NCBI RefSeq assembly: GCF_014174305.1
Contig: NZ_JABEQH010000008.1
Location: forward strand, 1 to 64,000
Origin: Gluconacetobacter johannae
Lineage (GTDB): Bacteria; Pseudomonadota; Alphaproteobacteria; Acetobacterales; Acetobacteraceae
Direction: 5' to 3'
DNA length: 64,000 bases
The translations under genes and the position numbers were made by a program. Positions 49,601 through 58,366 of this stretch are shown in pieces; within the stretch, counting starts at the first letter, position 1; each line of letters begins with the position of its first letter. The notes beneath the pieces were generated by a model. That model saw only the letters and a program-made list of their open reading frames with translations. It searched no databases and was not told where the DNA came from.

Positions 49601-51415
49601 TCACGATGCACGCGCGGCCTCGGGCGGCAACATCGCGACGATGGTATCGCCCGAGATCGGCTCGATCGGGGCTTCGTCCTCGACCGAGCGGATCCATATC
49701 GCCGTTCCCCTGCGAATTGTCATGATGTTCAGGCGGTTTCCGTCCCGGGCCGCCGCATCGTCGTGCATGTCGCTGCCGAACGGCAGGCTCCTGAACCGCC
49801 ATCCACGCTCGAACAGCGTGTCGATCAGGGTAAAGTTCCAGGCGGGGTCGCCCAGCACCTTGCCGCGCGAATCGCGGCTGAGCCCCCGATAGAGGTCCAG
49901 GCGCGCCACCCCCGGACTGACCTGGAACACGCGCTGCCGTCCGAAATCGGGCGCCATGCGCGCGCAGACCAGCCCGTTGTAGATCGCATCCGGCGTCGCG
50001 GCGATCAGATAGTCCGCCGGCCGTTCCTCCAGGCTTTCCAGACCTTCGTCGGACAGCAGTTCGGCCTTCAGCGTCGGGATGCCGGCCCGGGCCGCCGGCG
50101 CCAGCGCGCCTGCATAGGTATCGACTAGCACGACCGGGCAGCCCAGGCGATGCACGACGCCGGCCAGGTCGGTCGACCATCCGCTGGCGCCCACGATCGC
50201 CAGGGCGGGTTCGTCCGACAGGGTCAGGCGCAGGACCCGCGCCACGGGACGAAGCGAAAATCCATGCAGGATCATGGTGGTGGCGATAAGGGCGAACACA
50301 CCCGGCGTCACCAGGTCGGCGCTGGGATAGCCTGCGTCCTGCAACTGCAGGCCGGCCACGCCGGCGACGGCGGCGGCGACGATGCCGCGCGGCGCGATCC
50401 AGCCGACGAAAAGGCGTTCCTGCCATGACAGGTCCGACCGGATGGTCGAAAGCAGGATGCCCACTGGCCGCACCACGAACAGCACCGTCAGCGTCATCGC
50501 GACGATCGGCAGGGACAGGCGTTCCAGCACCTCGCGATGCAGGTCGGCGGTCAGCATGACGAACAGGCAGGACACGACAAGGACGCCCAGCGACTCCTTG
50601 ATCCGGCGCAATTCGGACATGCCGGTCACATGCATGTTCGTCAGCGCCATGCCGAAGACGGTGGCCGCCATCAGCCCCGCACCTTCCATGATGAAGTTGC
50701 AGACCGAAAAGACGCTCATCGCCAGGGTCAGGATGATGGGAATGCGCAGAATTTCCGGCACCAGATCGCGGGCGGACAGGAAGCGGACCAGAAGGGCGGG
50801 AAAGACCCCGAACCCCATGGCCATCATCGTACTGAACAGCAGGTGCGGCACGATCTCGACCATGAACATGCCGGAATGGCGGTTACCCTGGATCACCAGG
50901 ATTTCCAGCACCAGGGTGGCGAGGATGGCCCCCACGGGATCATTCAGGATGGCTTCCCAGCGCAGGAACGCCGCCACGCGCGGCCGCAGCTTGGTATGGC
51001 GCAGCAGGGGCAGCACGACCGTGGGGCCGGTCACGACGATGATCGCGCCGAACAGCCACGACGCCCCCCAATGCATATGGCCGACGAAATGCGCGGCCAG
51101 CGCGCCCAGGACCCAGTTGATCGGCAGGGCCACCGCCGTCAGGCGCAGCACGCCCTCGCCCGACGCGCGCCATTGCCGGAAATCCAGCGCCAGCCCGCCC
51201 TCGAACACGATGAACGCAACGGCGAGCGAGACGATGGGATGGAAATAGCGGCCGATCGCCGCCGACGGATGCAGAAGGCCGAGACCCGGACCGTAGATCA
51301 GGCCCAACCCGAACAGCAGGACGATGGCCGGTAGCCGGAAACGCCAGGCCACCCATTGGGCGCCGATGCCGCCCCCCAGCACGCACAAGATCCCGATGGC
51401 CAGATTTTCCTGCAT
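49601..51415 (-). CDS. CPA1-type cation:proton antiporter with C-terminal nucleotide-binding domain
   Basis: 604 residues from the ATG at 51413-51415 (GGGAAACGGGGA upstream); an ATG at 51463 has no ribosome site. About twelve hydrophobic helices cover residues 1-380, with the ion-site region WEAILNDPVGAILATLV (N-D pair) of NhaP-like exchangers. A C-terminal half has a TrkA-N/RCK-like Rossmann part (VVLVDTYAGALAPAARAG...) that may sense nucleotides or ions. It exchanges K+ or Na+ for H+; in acid-producing bacteria such a carrier may help pH homeostasis, which is inference. Confidence 0.9.
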   Translation of the reverse strand: MQENLAIGILCVLGGGIGAQWVAWRFRLPAIVLLFGLGLIYGPGLGLLHPSAAIGRYFHPIVSLAVAFIVFEGGLALDFRQWRASGEGVLRLTAVALPINWVLGALAAHFVGHMHWGASWLFGAIIVVTGPTVVLPLLRHTKLRPRVAAFLRWEAILNDPVGAILATLVLEILVIQGNRHSGMFMVEIVPHLLFSTMMAMGFGVFPALLVRFLSARDLVPEILRIPIILTLAMSVFSVCNFIMEGAGLMAATVFGMALTNMHVTGMSELRRIKESLGVLVVSCLFVMLTADLHREVLERLSLPIVAMTLTVLFVVRPVGILLSTIRSDLSWQERLFVGWIAPRGIVAAAVAGVAGLQLQDAGYPSADLVTPGVFALIATTMILHGFSLRPVARVLRLTLSDEPALAIVGASGWSTDLAGVVHRLGCPVVLVDTYAGALAPAARAGIPTLKAELLSDEGLESLEERPADYLIAATPDAIYNGLVCARMAPDFGRQRVFQVSPGVARLDLYRGLSRDSRGKVLGDPAWNFTLIDTLFERGWRFRSLPFGSDMHDDAAARDGNRLNIMTIRRGTAIWIRSVEDEAPIEPISGDTIVAMLPPEAARAS

Positions 51416-51538
51416 TCCCCGTTTCCCGGACTGTTGGCCCGACAGATCGGGCAACCCCATCATACTATGACGATGGCAAAACCGATAATCGGGCGAAACC
51501 AGTCCGTTAACCAGAAAAAACGCCGGGGAAAGCGACCG

Positions 51539-52831
51539 TCAGGCCGCCCGTTCCAGGATCGCGGCGAAGAACCCGTCGGTCCTGTCGCGCAAGGGCGACA
51601 GCGCGATCATGCCCTGTTGCGCCAGTCCCGCCGGCAGGCCGCACTGCGCGTCGGGTTCAGCACGGCGAAAATGCGGCGACGCCCGCAGGAAGGTTTCGAT
51701 GCGGTCCTGATTTTCCTCGCGCAGGATCGAACAGGTCGCATACACCAGCCGCCCCCCCGGCCGGACCAGCGTCGCCGCCGTATCGAGGATTTCGGCCTGC
51801 TTGACCGTCAGTTCGGCCAGATCCTGTTCCGTCAGCCGCAGGCGCGCGTCCGGGTTTCGGCGCCACGTGCCCGTCCCGGTGCATGGCGCATCGACCAGCA
51901 CCCGGTCGAAACTGCCTGCACGCCGCTTGGCCCAGCGGTCGCCCGGCACCAGAAGGTGGCGTTCGGCATTGTGCACGCCCGCCCGCCGCAGCCTGCGGAC
52001 CGCGCCGTCCAGCCGGGCCTCGGAGACGTCGCAGGCCACGATATGACCCCGGTTCTGCATGGTCATGGCCATGCCCAGCGTCTTGCCCGCGGCGCCCGCG
52101 CAGTAATCCAGCACCCGCATGCCCGGCCGGGCATCGGCCGCCGCCACCACCACCTGGCTGCCTTCGTCCTGGATTTCCACCAGCCCGGCCTTGAACGCCG
52201 CCGTCGCCGTGACGGGCTGCCGCCCCGGAACGCGCAGCCCCCAGGGGGACAGCGCGGTGTCTTCGGCCATGATGCCGTCGGCCGCCAGCGATCGCCGCGC
52301 CTCGGCCCGCGTGGTCTTCAGCAGGTTGACGCGCAGATCCAGCGTCGCCTCGCCCGACAAAGCCTCGATTTCCCGCGCCAGATCGTCGCCGAACACCGCC
52401 TCCAGCCGCGGCAGCAGCCAGTCGGGAACTTCCAGGGCGACCGCGCGCGGCATGTCGGGGTGGGTCAGGTCCTGCCCCCGCAACCGCGCGGCCAGGTCGC
52501 GCTCGGCCGCCGACAGGGGGGCCGCCGCGTAGCGGTCGCCGGCAAACAGATCCTGCGGGGCCTCGCCCGGTCGGGGGGACAGGGCCAGCATCGCGATAAT
52601 GCGGCTGCGCGGCGTGGCGGGGACGCCGGCGCGGTCCAGCCACCATTCGATATGTCGCCACTGGCGCAGCACGGACCACACCCGTGTCGAGACAGCCCGC
52701 CGGTCGCCCCCGCCGATATAGCGGCGTTCGCGGAAGAAGGCATTGGCAACGGCATCCGCCGGGCGACGGGGCGTGGCCTCCATCGCCGTCAGCAGATCGA
52801 TGGCGGCGGCAAGCCGCGCACTGGGGGTCAT
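51539..52831 (-). CDS. RsmB/NOP family rRNA (cytosine-5) methyltransferase
   Basis: 430 residues from the ATG at 52829-52831 (AGGA upstream). An N-terminal NusB-like helical domain (about residues 1-130) precedes the SAM domain, with VLDYCAGAAGKTL, the catalytic cysteines in DAPCTGTGTWRRNPD and ATCSILREEN. This layout fits 16S rRNA m5C967 methylation, but other RsmB/NOP targets are possible because these paralogues are hard to separate. It follows guaB by 69 bp on the same strand. Confidence 0.91.
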   Translation of the reverse strand: MTPSARLAAAIDLLTAMEATPRRPADAVANAFFRERRYIGGGDRRAVSTRVWSVLRQWRHIEWWLDRAGVPATPRSRIIAMLALSPRPGEAPQDLFAGDRYAAAPLSAAERDLAARLRGQDLTHPDMPRAVALEVPDWLLPRLEAVFGDDLAREIEALSGEATLDLRVNLLKTTRAEARRSLAADGIMAEDTALSPWGLRVPGRQPVTATAAFKAGLVEIQDEGSQVVVAAADARPGMRVLDYCAGAAGKTLGMAMTMQNRGHIVACDVSEARLDGAVRRLRRAGVHNAERHLLVPGDRWAKRRAGSFDRVLVDAPCTGTGTWRRNPDARLRLTEQDLAELTVKQAEILDTAATLVRPGGRLVYATCSILREENQDRIETFLRASPHFRRAEPDAQCGLPAGLAQQGMIALSPLRDRTDGFFAAILERAA

Positions 52832-52900
52832 GATCGTCCTGTCTGTCGTCCAGCGTCCCGGAACCGGGACCTTATATCGGCGGGTCGGCGGCAATCCCGC

Positions 52901-54418
<1,518 letters not shown>

Positions 54419-54584
54419 TCAACCATTGCAGGGGTCCCTGTGCCTCGGGTACCCGACCGTTGGCGCTTCCACATAAGATGCGAATCGGACCGTGGCAAGA
54501 AAAAGACGCGCGCCACTGAAAAACCTGGGTCCGGGGCCGTCGATGGCCTATCCGGTCCCTTCCTGCGACAGAGGGTGAGTGAAC

Positions 54585-55190
54585 ATGACGACGCGCGGAA
54601 CGGTCTATCTGGCGGGCGACCTGGTGTTTCGGCCCGGCGCGATCGCGATCTTCGATCACCTGCGCGCCCTGTGCGATGCGGCCGGCGTCACGGGCCTGGC
54701 CCCGTTCGACGGCCAGGCCGGGATCGAGGCCCTGCCCCAGGGGCTGGAGACCACGCTGAAGATCGTCAGGGCCGACCGCGATCTGATGGATCGCTGTGAC
54801 GGCGGAATCTTCTGCATCGACCCGTTCCGGCGGTCCGCCGACATGGACCCCGGCACGGCGGTGGAAATCGGATACATGATGGCGCAGGGCAAGCCCCTGG
54901 CCGGCTACACGACGGACGGACGGCTGTATCCCGAAAAGGTCCGGGCCTATTGCCGCGCGGCATGGGGGGACGATCTGCGCCCGCGCACCACGCACGACGC
55001 GCCGGTCGGGTCGGGCGCGGTCGAGGATTGCGACGGTATCCTGGCCCATTCCGACGGCATGCTGCAAAATGGCATGGTCGAAGGCTTCATCCGCCTGTCG
55101 GGCGGCGGCATCGCCGTGCATGACGATTTCTACGAGGCATTCCGCCTGGCGATCACCGACCTGGCGTCGCGCCTGCGGGTCAGAGCCTGA
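54585..55190 (+). CDS. nucleoside 2-deoxyribosyltransferase family protein
   Basis: 201 residues from the ATG at 54585; the in-frame GTG at 54579 is less likely. The family fold is clear from VYLAGDLVFRPGA, DRCDGGIFCIDPFRRSADMD and the catalytic glutamate E94 in DPGTAVEIGYM. These enzymes exchange bases between deoxynucleosides, or hydrolyse modified nucleotides. A long C-terminal part with DGMLQNGMVEGF, also found in family members, is present. It diverges from guaB, suggesting a purine salvage role. Confidence 0.88.
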   Translation: MTTRGTVYLAGDLVFRPGAIAIFDHLRALCDAAGVTGLAPFDGQAGIEALPQGLETTLKIVRADRDLMDRCDGGIFCIDPFRRSADMDPGTAVEIGYMMAQGKPLAGYTTDGRLYPEKVRAYCRAAWGDDLRPRTTHDAPVGSGAVEDCDGILAHSDGMLQNGMVEGFIRLSGGGIAVHDDFYEAFRLAITDLASRLRVRA

Positions 55191-55225
55191 GACCCCGCCC
55201 CCGATCAGGACTAAACGAATGGGAT

Positions 55226-55264
55226 GCAAGGGCCGAGGCCCTTGCCGGGTTCGGGCGGAGCCCG
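55226..55264. repeat. double-hairpin element between convergent genes
   Basis: Two adjacent inverted repeats: GCAAGGGCC/GGCCCTTGC (55226-55234 with 55237-55245) and CGGGC/GCCCG (55252-55256 with 55260-55264). They lie between the stops of the deoxyribosyltransferase gene and the cytochrome gene. The layout resembles REP-like intergenic palindromes that recur in acetic acid bacteria, and it may end transcription in both directions. Copy number cannot be judged from one window. Confidence 0.5.
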
Positions 55265-55290
55265 CCCTTCCCTTACGACCGCGCCCCCGT

Positions 55291-55788
55291 TCAGTAGGCG
55301 CCGGCCGTGTGACCCGCCTGCGCGGCGCAGGCCGTAACCGCCCGGCCCCAGACACCCGCCCGCAATTCCGGCAGGTCGGTCGCCCGCAACGGATGGCCGC
55401 GCAGGGCGTGAACTTCCTCGGCCGTGTACGGACGGGTGCCCTTCGGCGTGCTTGACCCGCCGAGGTCGAACACGACGAAGTTCAGCACCCGCGCCATTTC
55501 CGCGTCGTCGCGGATCAGCGACATCGACACGCCCGGCACCTGGACCAGATAGGACCGGCCTTCCGGCGTGCAGGTCAGGCTGCCGACGCGGTCGCGCAGC
55601 ACCGGGATGTAGGTCTGCCCGGACAGACCCTCGATCCCGTGGCATCCGCCGCATTTGACCAGATAGGTCGTGCGCGTTCCGTCCAGGGCGCGCGCCTGCC
55701 GCGGCGGTGCAAGGAGGCCGGCCAGCGCCAGAAGAACGACGGCCGGCCCCGCGACCCACGCGACCTTAGGGAAGCGGATGTGCCGCAT
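55291..55788 (-). CDS. monohaem c-type cytochrome of the amine dehydrogenase operon (second)
   Basis: 165 residues. A hydrophobic signal or anchor (about residues 10-35, ending QARA) puts it in the periplasm. One haem site, C46-G-G-C49-H50; M89 in PGVSMS and M98 are the candidate sixth ligands. C73 and C154 are additional cysteines that could pair. It overlaps the upstream cytochrome gene by 23 nt and ends the four-gene operon. Role: electron transfer from the TTQ enzyme, or part of TTQ maturation; no MauG-like second haem motif is present. Confidence 0.9.
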   Translation of the reverse strand: MRHIRFPKVAWVAGPAVVLLALAGLLAPPRQARALDGTRTTYLVKCGGCHGIEGLSGQTYIPVLRDRVGSLTCTPEGRSYLVQVPGVSMSLIRDDAEMARVLNFVVFDLGGSSTPKGTRPYTAEEVHALRGHPLRATDLPELRAGVWGRAVTACAAQAGHTAGAY

Positions 55789-56221
55789 TCAGCGCCTTCC
55801 TGGCGGCGGCCACGGCCGACGATGGCATCGGCGCCGCACGGGACGCCGCCAGGTCGGCCGCCGTGAAGGTCGGAGCCGGCTTGGTCGAACCCAGCGACGA
55901 CAGATAGGTCAGGATCGCCGCGATCTGATCGTCGGGCAGGCTCTTGAAGCTGGGCATGAAGCCGACATAGGTCGCGCCGGCAGCCTGGATCGACCCGGCC
56001 AGGCCGTTAATCAGCACCTGGGTCGCATATTTCTTGCCTTCCGGGGTCGACGCGATCTTGTCGATGCGGTTGGCCAGCGGCGGGAATTGCCCCGGCGCGC
56101 CCACGCCGCCGCCCTGGTGGCAGATGCCGCAATTGGCGCCATAGAGGGCCATTCCGTCAGGGGCGGCAAAGGCGGGCGTCGCCCCGGCCAGACACAGGGC
56201 CAGGGTCAGGATCTTCTTCAT
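55766..56221 (-). CDS. monohaem c-type cytochrome of the amine dehydrogenase operon (first)
   Basis: 151 residues from the ATG that overlaps the light-chain stop (ATGA, 56221-56218). Sec signal peptide (KKILTLALCLAGATPAFAA) with cleavage after about residue 20. One class I haem c site, C31-G-I-C34-H35, with M89 in GFMPSFKSLPDDQIAAILTYL as axial ligand. Ala-rich C-terminal extension (about 112-151). It is the likely electron acceptor of the dehydrogenase, in place of amicyanin, which is absent. It is translationally coupled to both neighbours. Confidence 0.93.
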   Translation of the reverse strand: MKKILTLALCLAGATPAFAAPDGMALYGANCGICHQGGGVGAPGQFPPLANRIDKIASTPEGKKYATQVLINGLAGSIQAAGATYVGFMPSFKSLPDDQIAAILTYLSSLGSTKPAPTFTAADLAASRAAPMPSSAVAAARKALNAAHPLP

Positions 56222-56850
56222 TCGGCGGTTCCTACGATTACGGCTGTCGAACAATTATAGAGAAGCGAGCCCGTTCCGAAACACCAGATGATGTCGTTAT
56301 TGGCCTGCGGACGGTAGGTCGGCAGATCCCCATCCATGCCCAGGCAGGTCTGCTCGTTGCAGGCATCCTGTCCACAGCAGTCGCGATAGGCGATCAGGTA
56401 CGCGCGGCGGTCCTGCGGGTTGAAGCATGTGCCGATCCACGATGTCGGCGACGGCCGGGTACCCGGCGGGCAGCTATGAACCCCGCCGCCGCACGTGGTG
56501 CACAGATTGCCGTCAATCGCGCAATACCGCCAGTAATCGCACTTGGTGTCGTCCTTCACCTGGGCCTTGGCGGAAAAGGGCGACGGGGCGCGGGTCGTGG
56601 GGGTGGCCGCGCGGGCATCGCCGCGCCAGACCGGCAGCACCGGGAAAGCCGGGATCGCGGCCGCCCACGCCCCCAGCCGCGCCAGCGCGCTGCGGCGCGA
56701 CGACCGTCCGGCCAGACGGCGGGTCAGCCGCTCGGCCATGCGGTCGAGACCATCGTGTCCGCCGGTCGTACCACGTCCGGGCTCAGGCGTGGCTTCGGCG
56801 CCCGTCGCATGGGACGGGCGGCCGGTCATGTTTCGTGTCATCGCCATCAT
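56218..56850 (-). CDS. mauA: TTQ amine dehydrogenase light chain (MauA/AauA type)
   Basis: 210 residues. A long leader with the twin-arginine motif SSRRSALARLG (about 50-60) and hydrophobic core, as in MauA precursors. The mature chain has 12 cysteines in the family pattern (CDYWRYC, GNLC, SWIGTC, YRDCCG, IIWCFG). TTQ tryptophans W138 and W189 are 51 apart, exactly as W57 and W108 in Paracoccus MauA; D113 and D157 match the catalytic D32 and D76. The loop between W189 and the last cysteine is two residues shorter. Methylamine versus aromatic amine specificity is open. Confidence 0.93.
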   Translation of the reverse strand: MMAMTRNMTGRPSHATGAEATPEPGRGTTGGHDGLDRMAERLTRRLAGRSSRRSALARLGAWAAAIPAFPVLPVWRGDARAATPTTRAPSPFSAKAQVKDDTKCDYWRYCAIDGNLCTTCGGGVHSCPPGTRPSPTSWIGTCFNPQDRRAYLIAYRDCCGQDACNEQTCLGMDGDLPTYRPQANNDIIWCFGTGSLLYNCSTAVIVGTAE

Positions 56851-58055
56851 TCCCCCGCCGCGACCGTGAAGATAAGCGATTCGCCCAGTTTCCTGATCGG
56901 CCGCACCATCTTGCCGGTGGCGCCGTCCAGGACGTTCAGATCACCGGCCTCGTCGGTCACGAAAATACGCGACGCCGCGTCCTGGGTGACGCCGACCATG
57001 GTGCTGGGGGCGGCCAGATGAATGCGGCGCACCAGCTTGCGGGTCGTCAGGTCGACCTCCCACAACTCGGTCCCCGGATCCTTGTGCGTCCAGAACGTGC
57101 CGTTATGCATCAGGATGAACAGGTGCGAATCCCGTGCCCGCACGGCCGCCAGTTGCCAGCCGCCCGGACGCCAGGTGACGTCGAACGGCGCACGGGCGTC
57201 GGACGCGGGCTTAAGGCCCGCGGCTTCCTGAAGGGACCAGGGCTTGCCGATCCGGGCGTCCGAACCCAGGACCGTGTCGTAGACAAGGCCGCTGAAGGAC
57301 ACGAACCAGACATGTCCACTGGCCGCGACGTCCGGGCTGTGCTCGAAGACGGGGTCCCGATCAGGCACGAAGAACGGCGCGGAATGGGTGACGGTGGGCT
57401 TGGCCGACGCGTCGAGGCTGACATTGGCCAGCGAACCATCGCCGCAGATCGACGAAAAACCCGACACCCCCCACGGATAGACCAGCGCGCAGCCCGGAAC
57501 ATCGACGGTCTGCACCACCGCCTTCTTCGCCGTGTCCACGACATGGACCGAATTGGTCGGGCTGGTGTCGTAGACATAGACGTAATGCCCGTCGGCGCCG
57601 ACCGCCAGGTCGGGCTTCTTGGGCGTCACCAGGGCACGACTCGGCAGGTCGATGTCCATCGTCGGTTCGAGCGTCTGGGGATCGTAGGCCGCCAGCATGT
57701 CATGCCGCTTGCCGCGATTTCCACGTTCCCACGTCGTCTCGGCGACATAGAACGCCCGGCCGGCCGGATCGGCGGCGACATTGGCGTTGTACGAGGCCTG
57801 GACCATACCCAGCAGCTTACCGCTGTCGGTATCGACCACATAGACGCGCCCGTCCTTGTTGTGACGGTACACGGCGTCTTCCACCAGGATCCGATGCGGA
57901 CCAGCAGGCGGAAGCTTCACGATGTCGCTTTCCTCGGTCTGCAGGATAGGATCCGCCGCACCGGCCGGGCCGGCGACAAGGACAGACAGGGCGCCCAGAA
58001 GCGTCAGCGGAGCGGCCAGATTACGGGTCATGCTACGACGTCGTTCAACCGCCAT
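56847..58055 (-). CDS. mauB: TTQ amine dehydrogenase heavy chain (MauB/AauB type)
   Basis: 402 residues. A signal peptide (about residues 9-35, ending GPAGAA) leads a beta-propeller chain: repeated blade motifs such as VVDTDSGKLLGMV, AYDPQTLEPTMDIDLP, VVDTAKKAVVQTVDVPGC and VDLTTRKLVRRIHL. The stretch WRPGGWQ is shared with Paracoccus MauB. With the light chain it forms the periplasmic heterotetramer that oxidises primary amines to aldehydes plus ammonia. First gene of the operon; its stop overlaps the light-chain start. A start at the ATG 24 bases later is also possible. Confidence 0.9.
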   Translation of the reverse strand: MAVERRRSMTRNLAAPLTLLGALSVLVAGPAGAADPILQTEESDIVKLPPAGPHRILVEDAVYRHNKDGRVYVVDTDSGKLLGMVQASYNANVAADPAGRAFYVAETTWERGNRGKRHDMLAAYDPQTLEPTMDIDLPSRALVTPKKPDLAVGADGHYVYVYDTSPTNSVHVVDTAKKAVVQTVDVPGCALVYPWGVSGFSSICGDGSLANVSLDASAKPTVTHSAPFFVPDRDPVFEHSPDVAASGHVWFVSFSGLVYDTVLGSDARIGKPWSLQEAAGLKPASDARAPFDVTWRPGGWQLAAVRARDSHLFILMHNGTFWTHKDPGTELWEVDLTTRKLVRRIHLAAPSTMVGVTQDAASRIFVTDEAGDLNVLDGATGKMVRPIRKLGESLIFTVAAGE

Positions 58056-58076
58056 AAGCCCGCCCGACCCCAGGAT

Positions 58077-58095
58077 AGGATAATATATTCATCCT
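58077..58095. promoter_or_regulatory. imperfect palindrome just upstream of mauB
   Basis: AGGAT (58077-58081) and ATCCT (58091-58095) flank an AT-rich centre (AATATATTC). It is 22-40 bp before the mauB start and is AT-rich in a GC-rich genome. A candidate operator or part of the promoter; no regulator gene is adjacent. Confidence 0.35.
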
Positions 58096-58241
58096 GTTAC
58101 CTTATCTTTCGCTCCAGCAACCATCAATCGTCCGGCGTGGCAGCGTCACACGCGGGACGTCGACCCGCCCCGCATTGGCCGGATTCAATAATCTTTCGAT
58201 ACAAATTTTTCCGGGACATGACCAGCCCACGCCACCCCTCG

Positions 58242-58286
58242 GTCCCATGGGACCAGAGGGGGAATTCCCAGTTCTCCGATATCGGA
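58242..58286. promoter_or_regulatory. array of three perfect palindromes, 16 bp centre spacing
   Basis: GGTCCCATGGGACC (58242-58255), GGGAATTCCC (58260-58269) and TCCGATATCGGA (58275-58286) are perfect dyads of 14, 10 and 12 bp. Their centres fall at 58248.5, 58264.5 and 58280.5, exactly 16 bp apart. The half-sites are not the same sequence, so binding by one protein is uncertain. They lie 187-231 bp upstream of mauB. Confidence 0.45.
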
Positions 58287-58366
58287 AAAGGGCCTTTGAG
58301 CGCTGATTATAAAATTATCTTCATTCAGCGATATCATCGCCGGATGCAGCCTGCACGCAATCTGCC

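Larger units (their letters stand above)
58056..58366. other. intergenic region upstream of the amine dehydrogenase operon
   Basis: 311 bp between the spoVR stop and the mauB start, both on the minus strand. No gene seen. It carries three perfect palindromes (58242-58286), an imperfect 19-bp palindrome (58077-58095) near the mauB start, and a minus-strand TATAAT at 58311-58306 without a recognisable -35. The palindromes would lie just downstream of a transcript started from that TATAAT. Confidence 0.6.
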
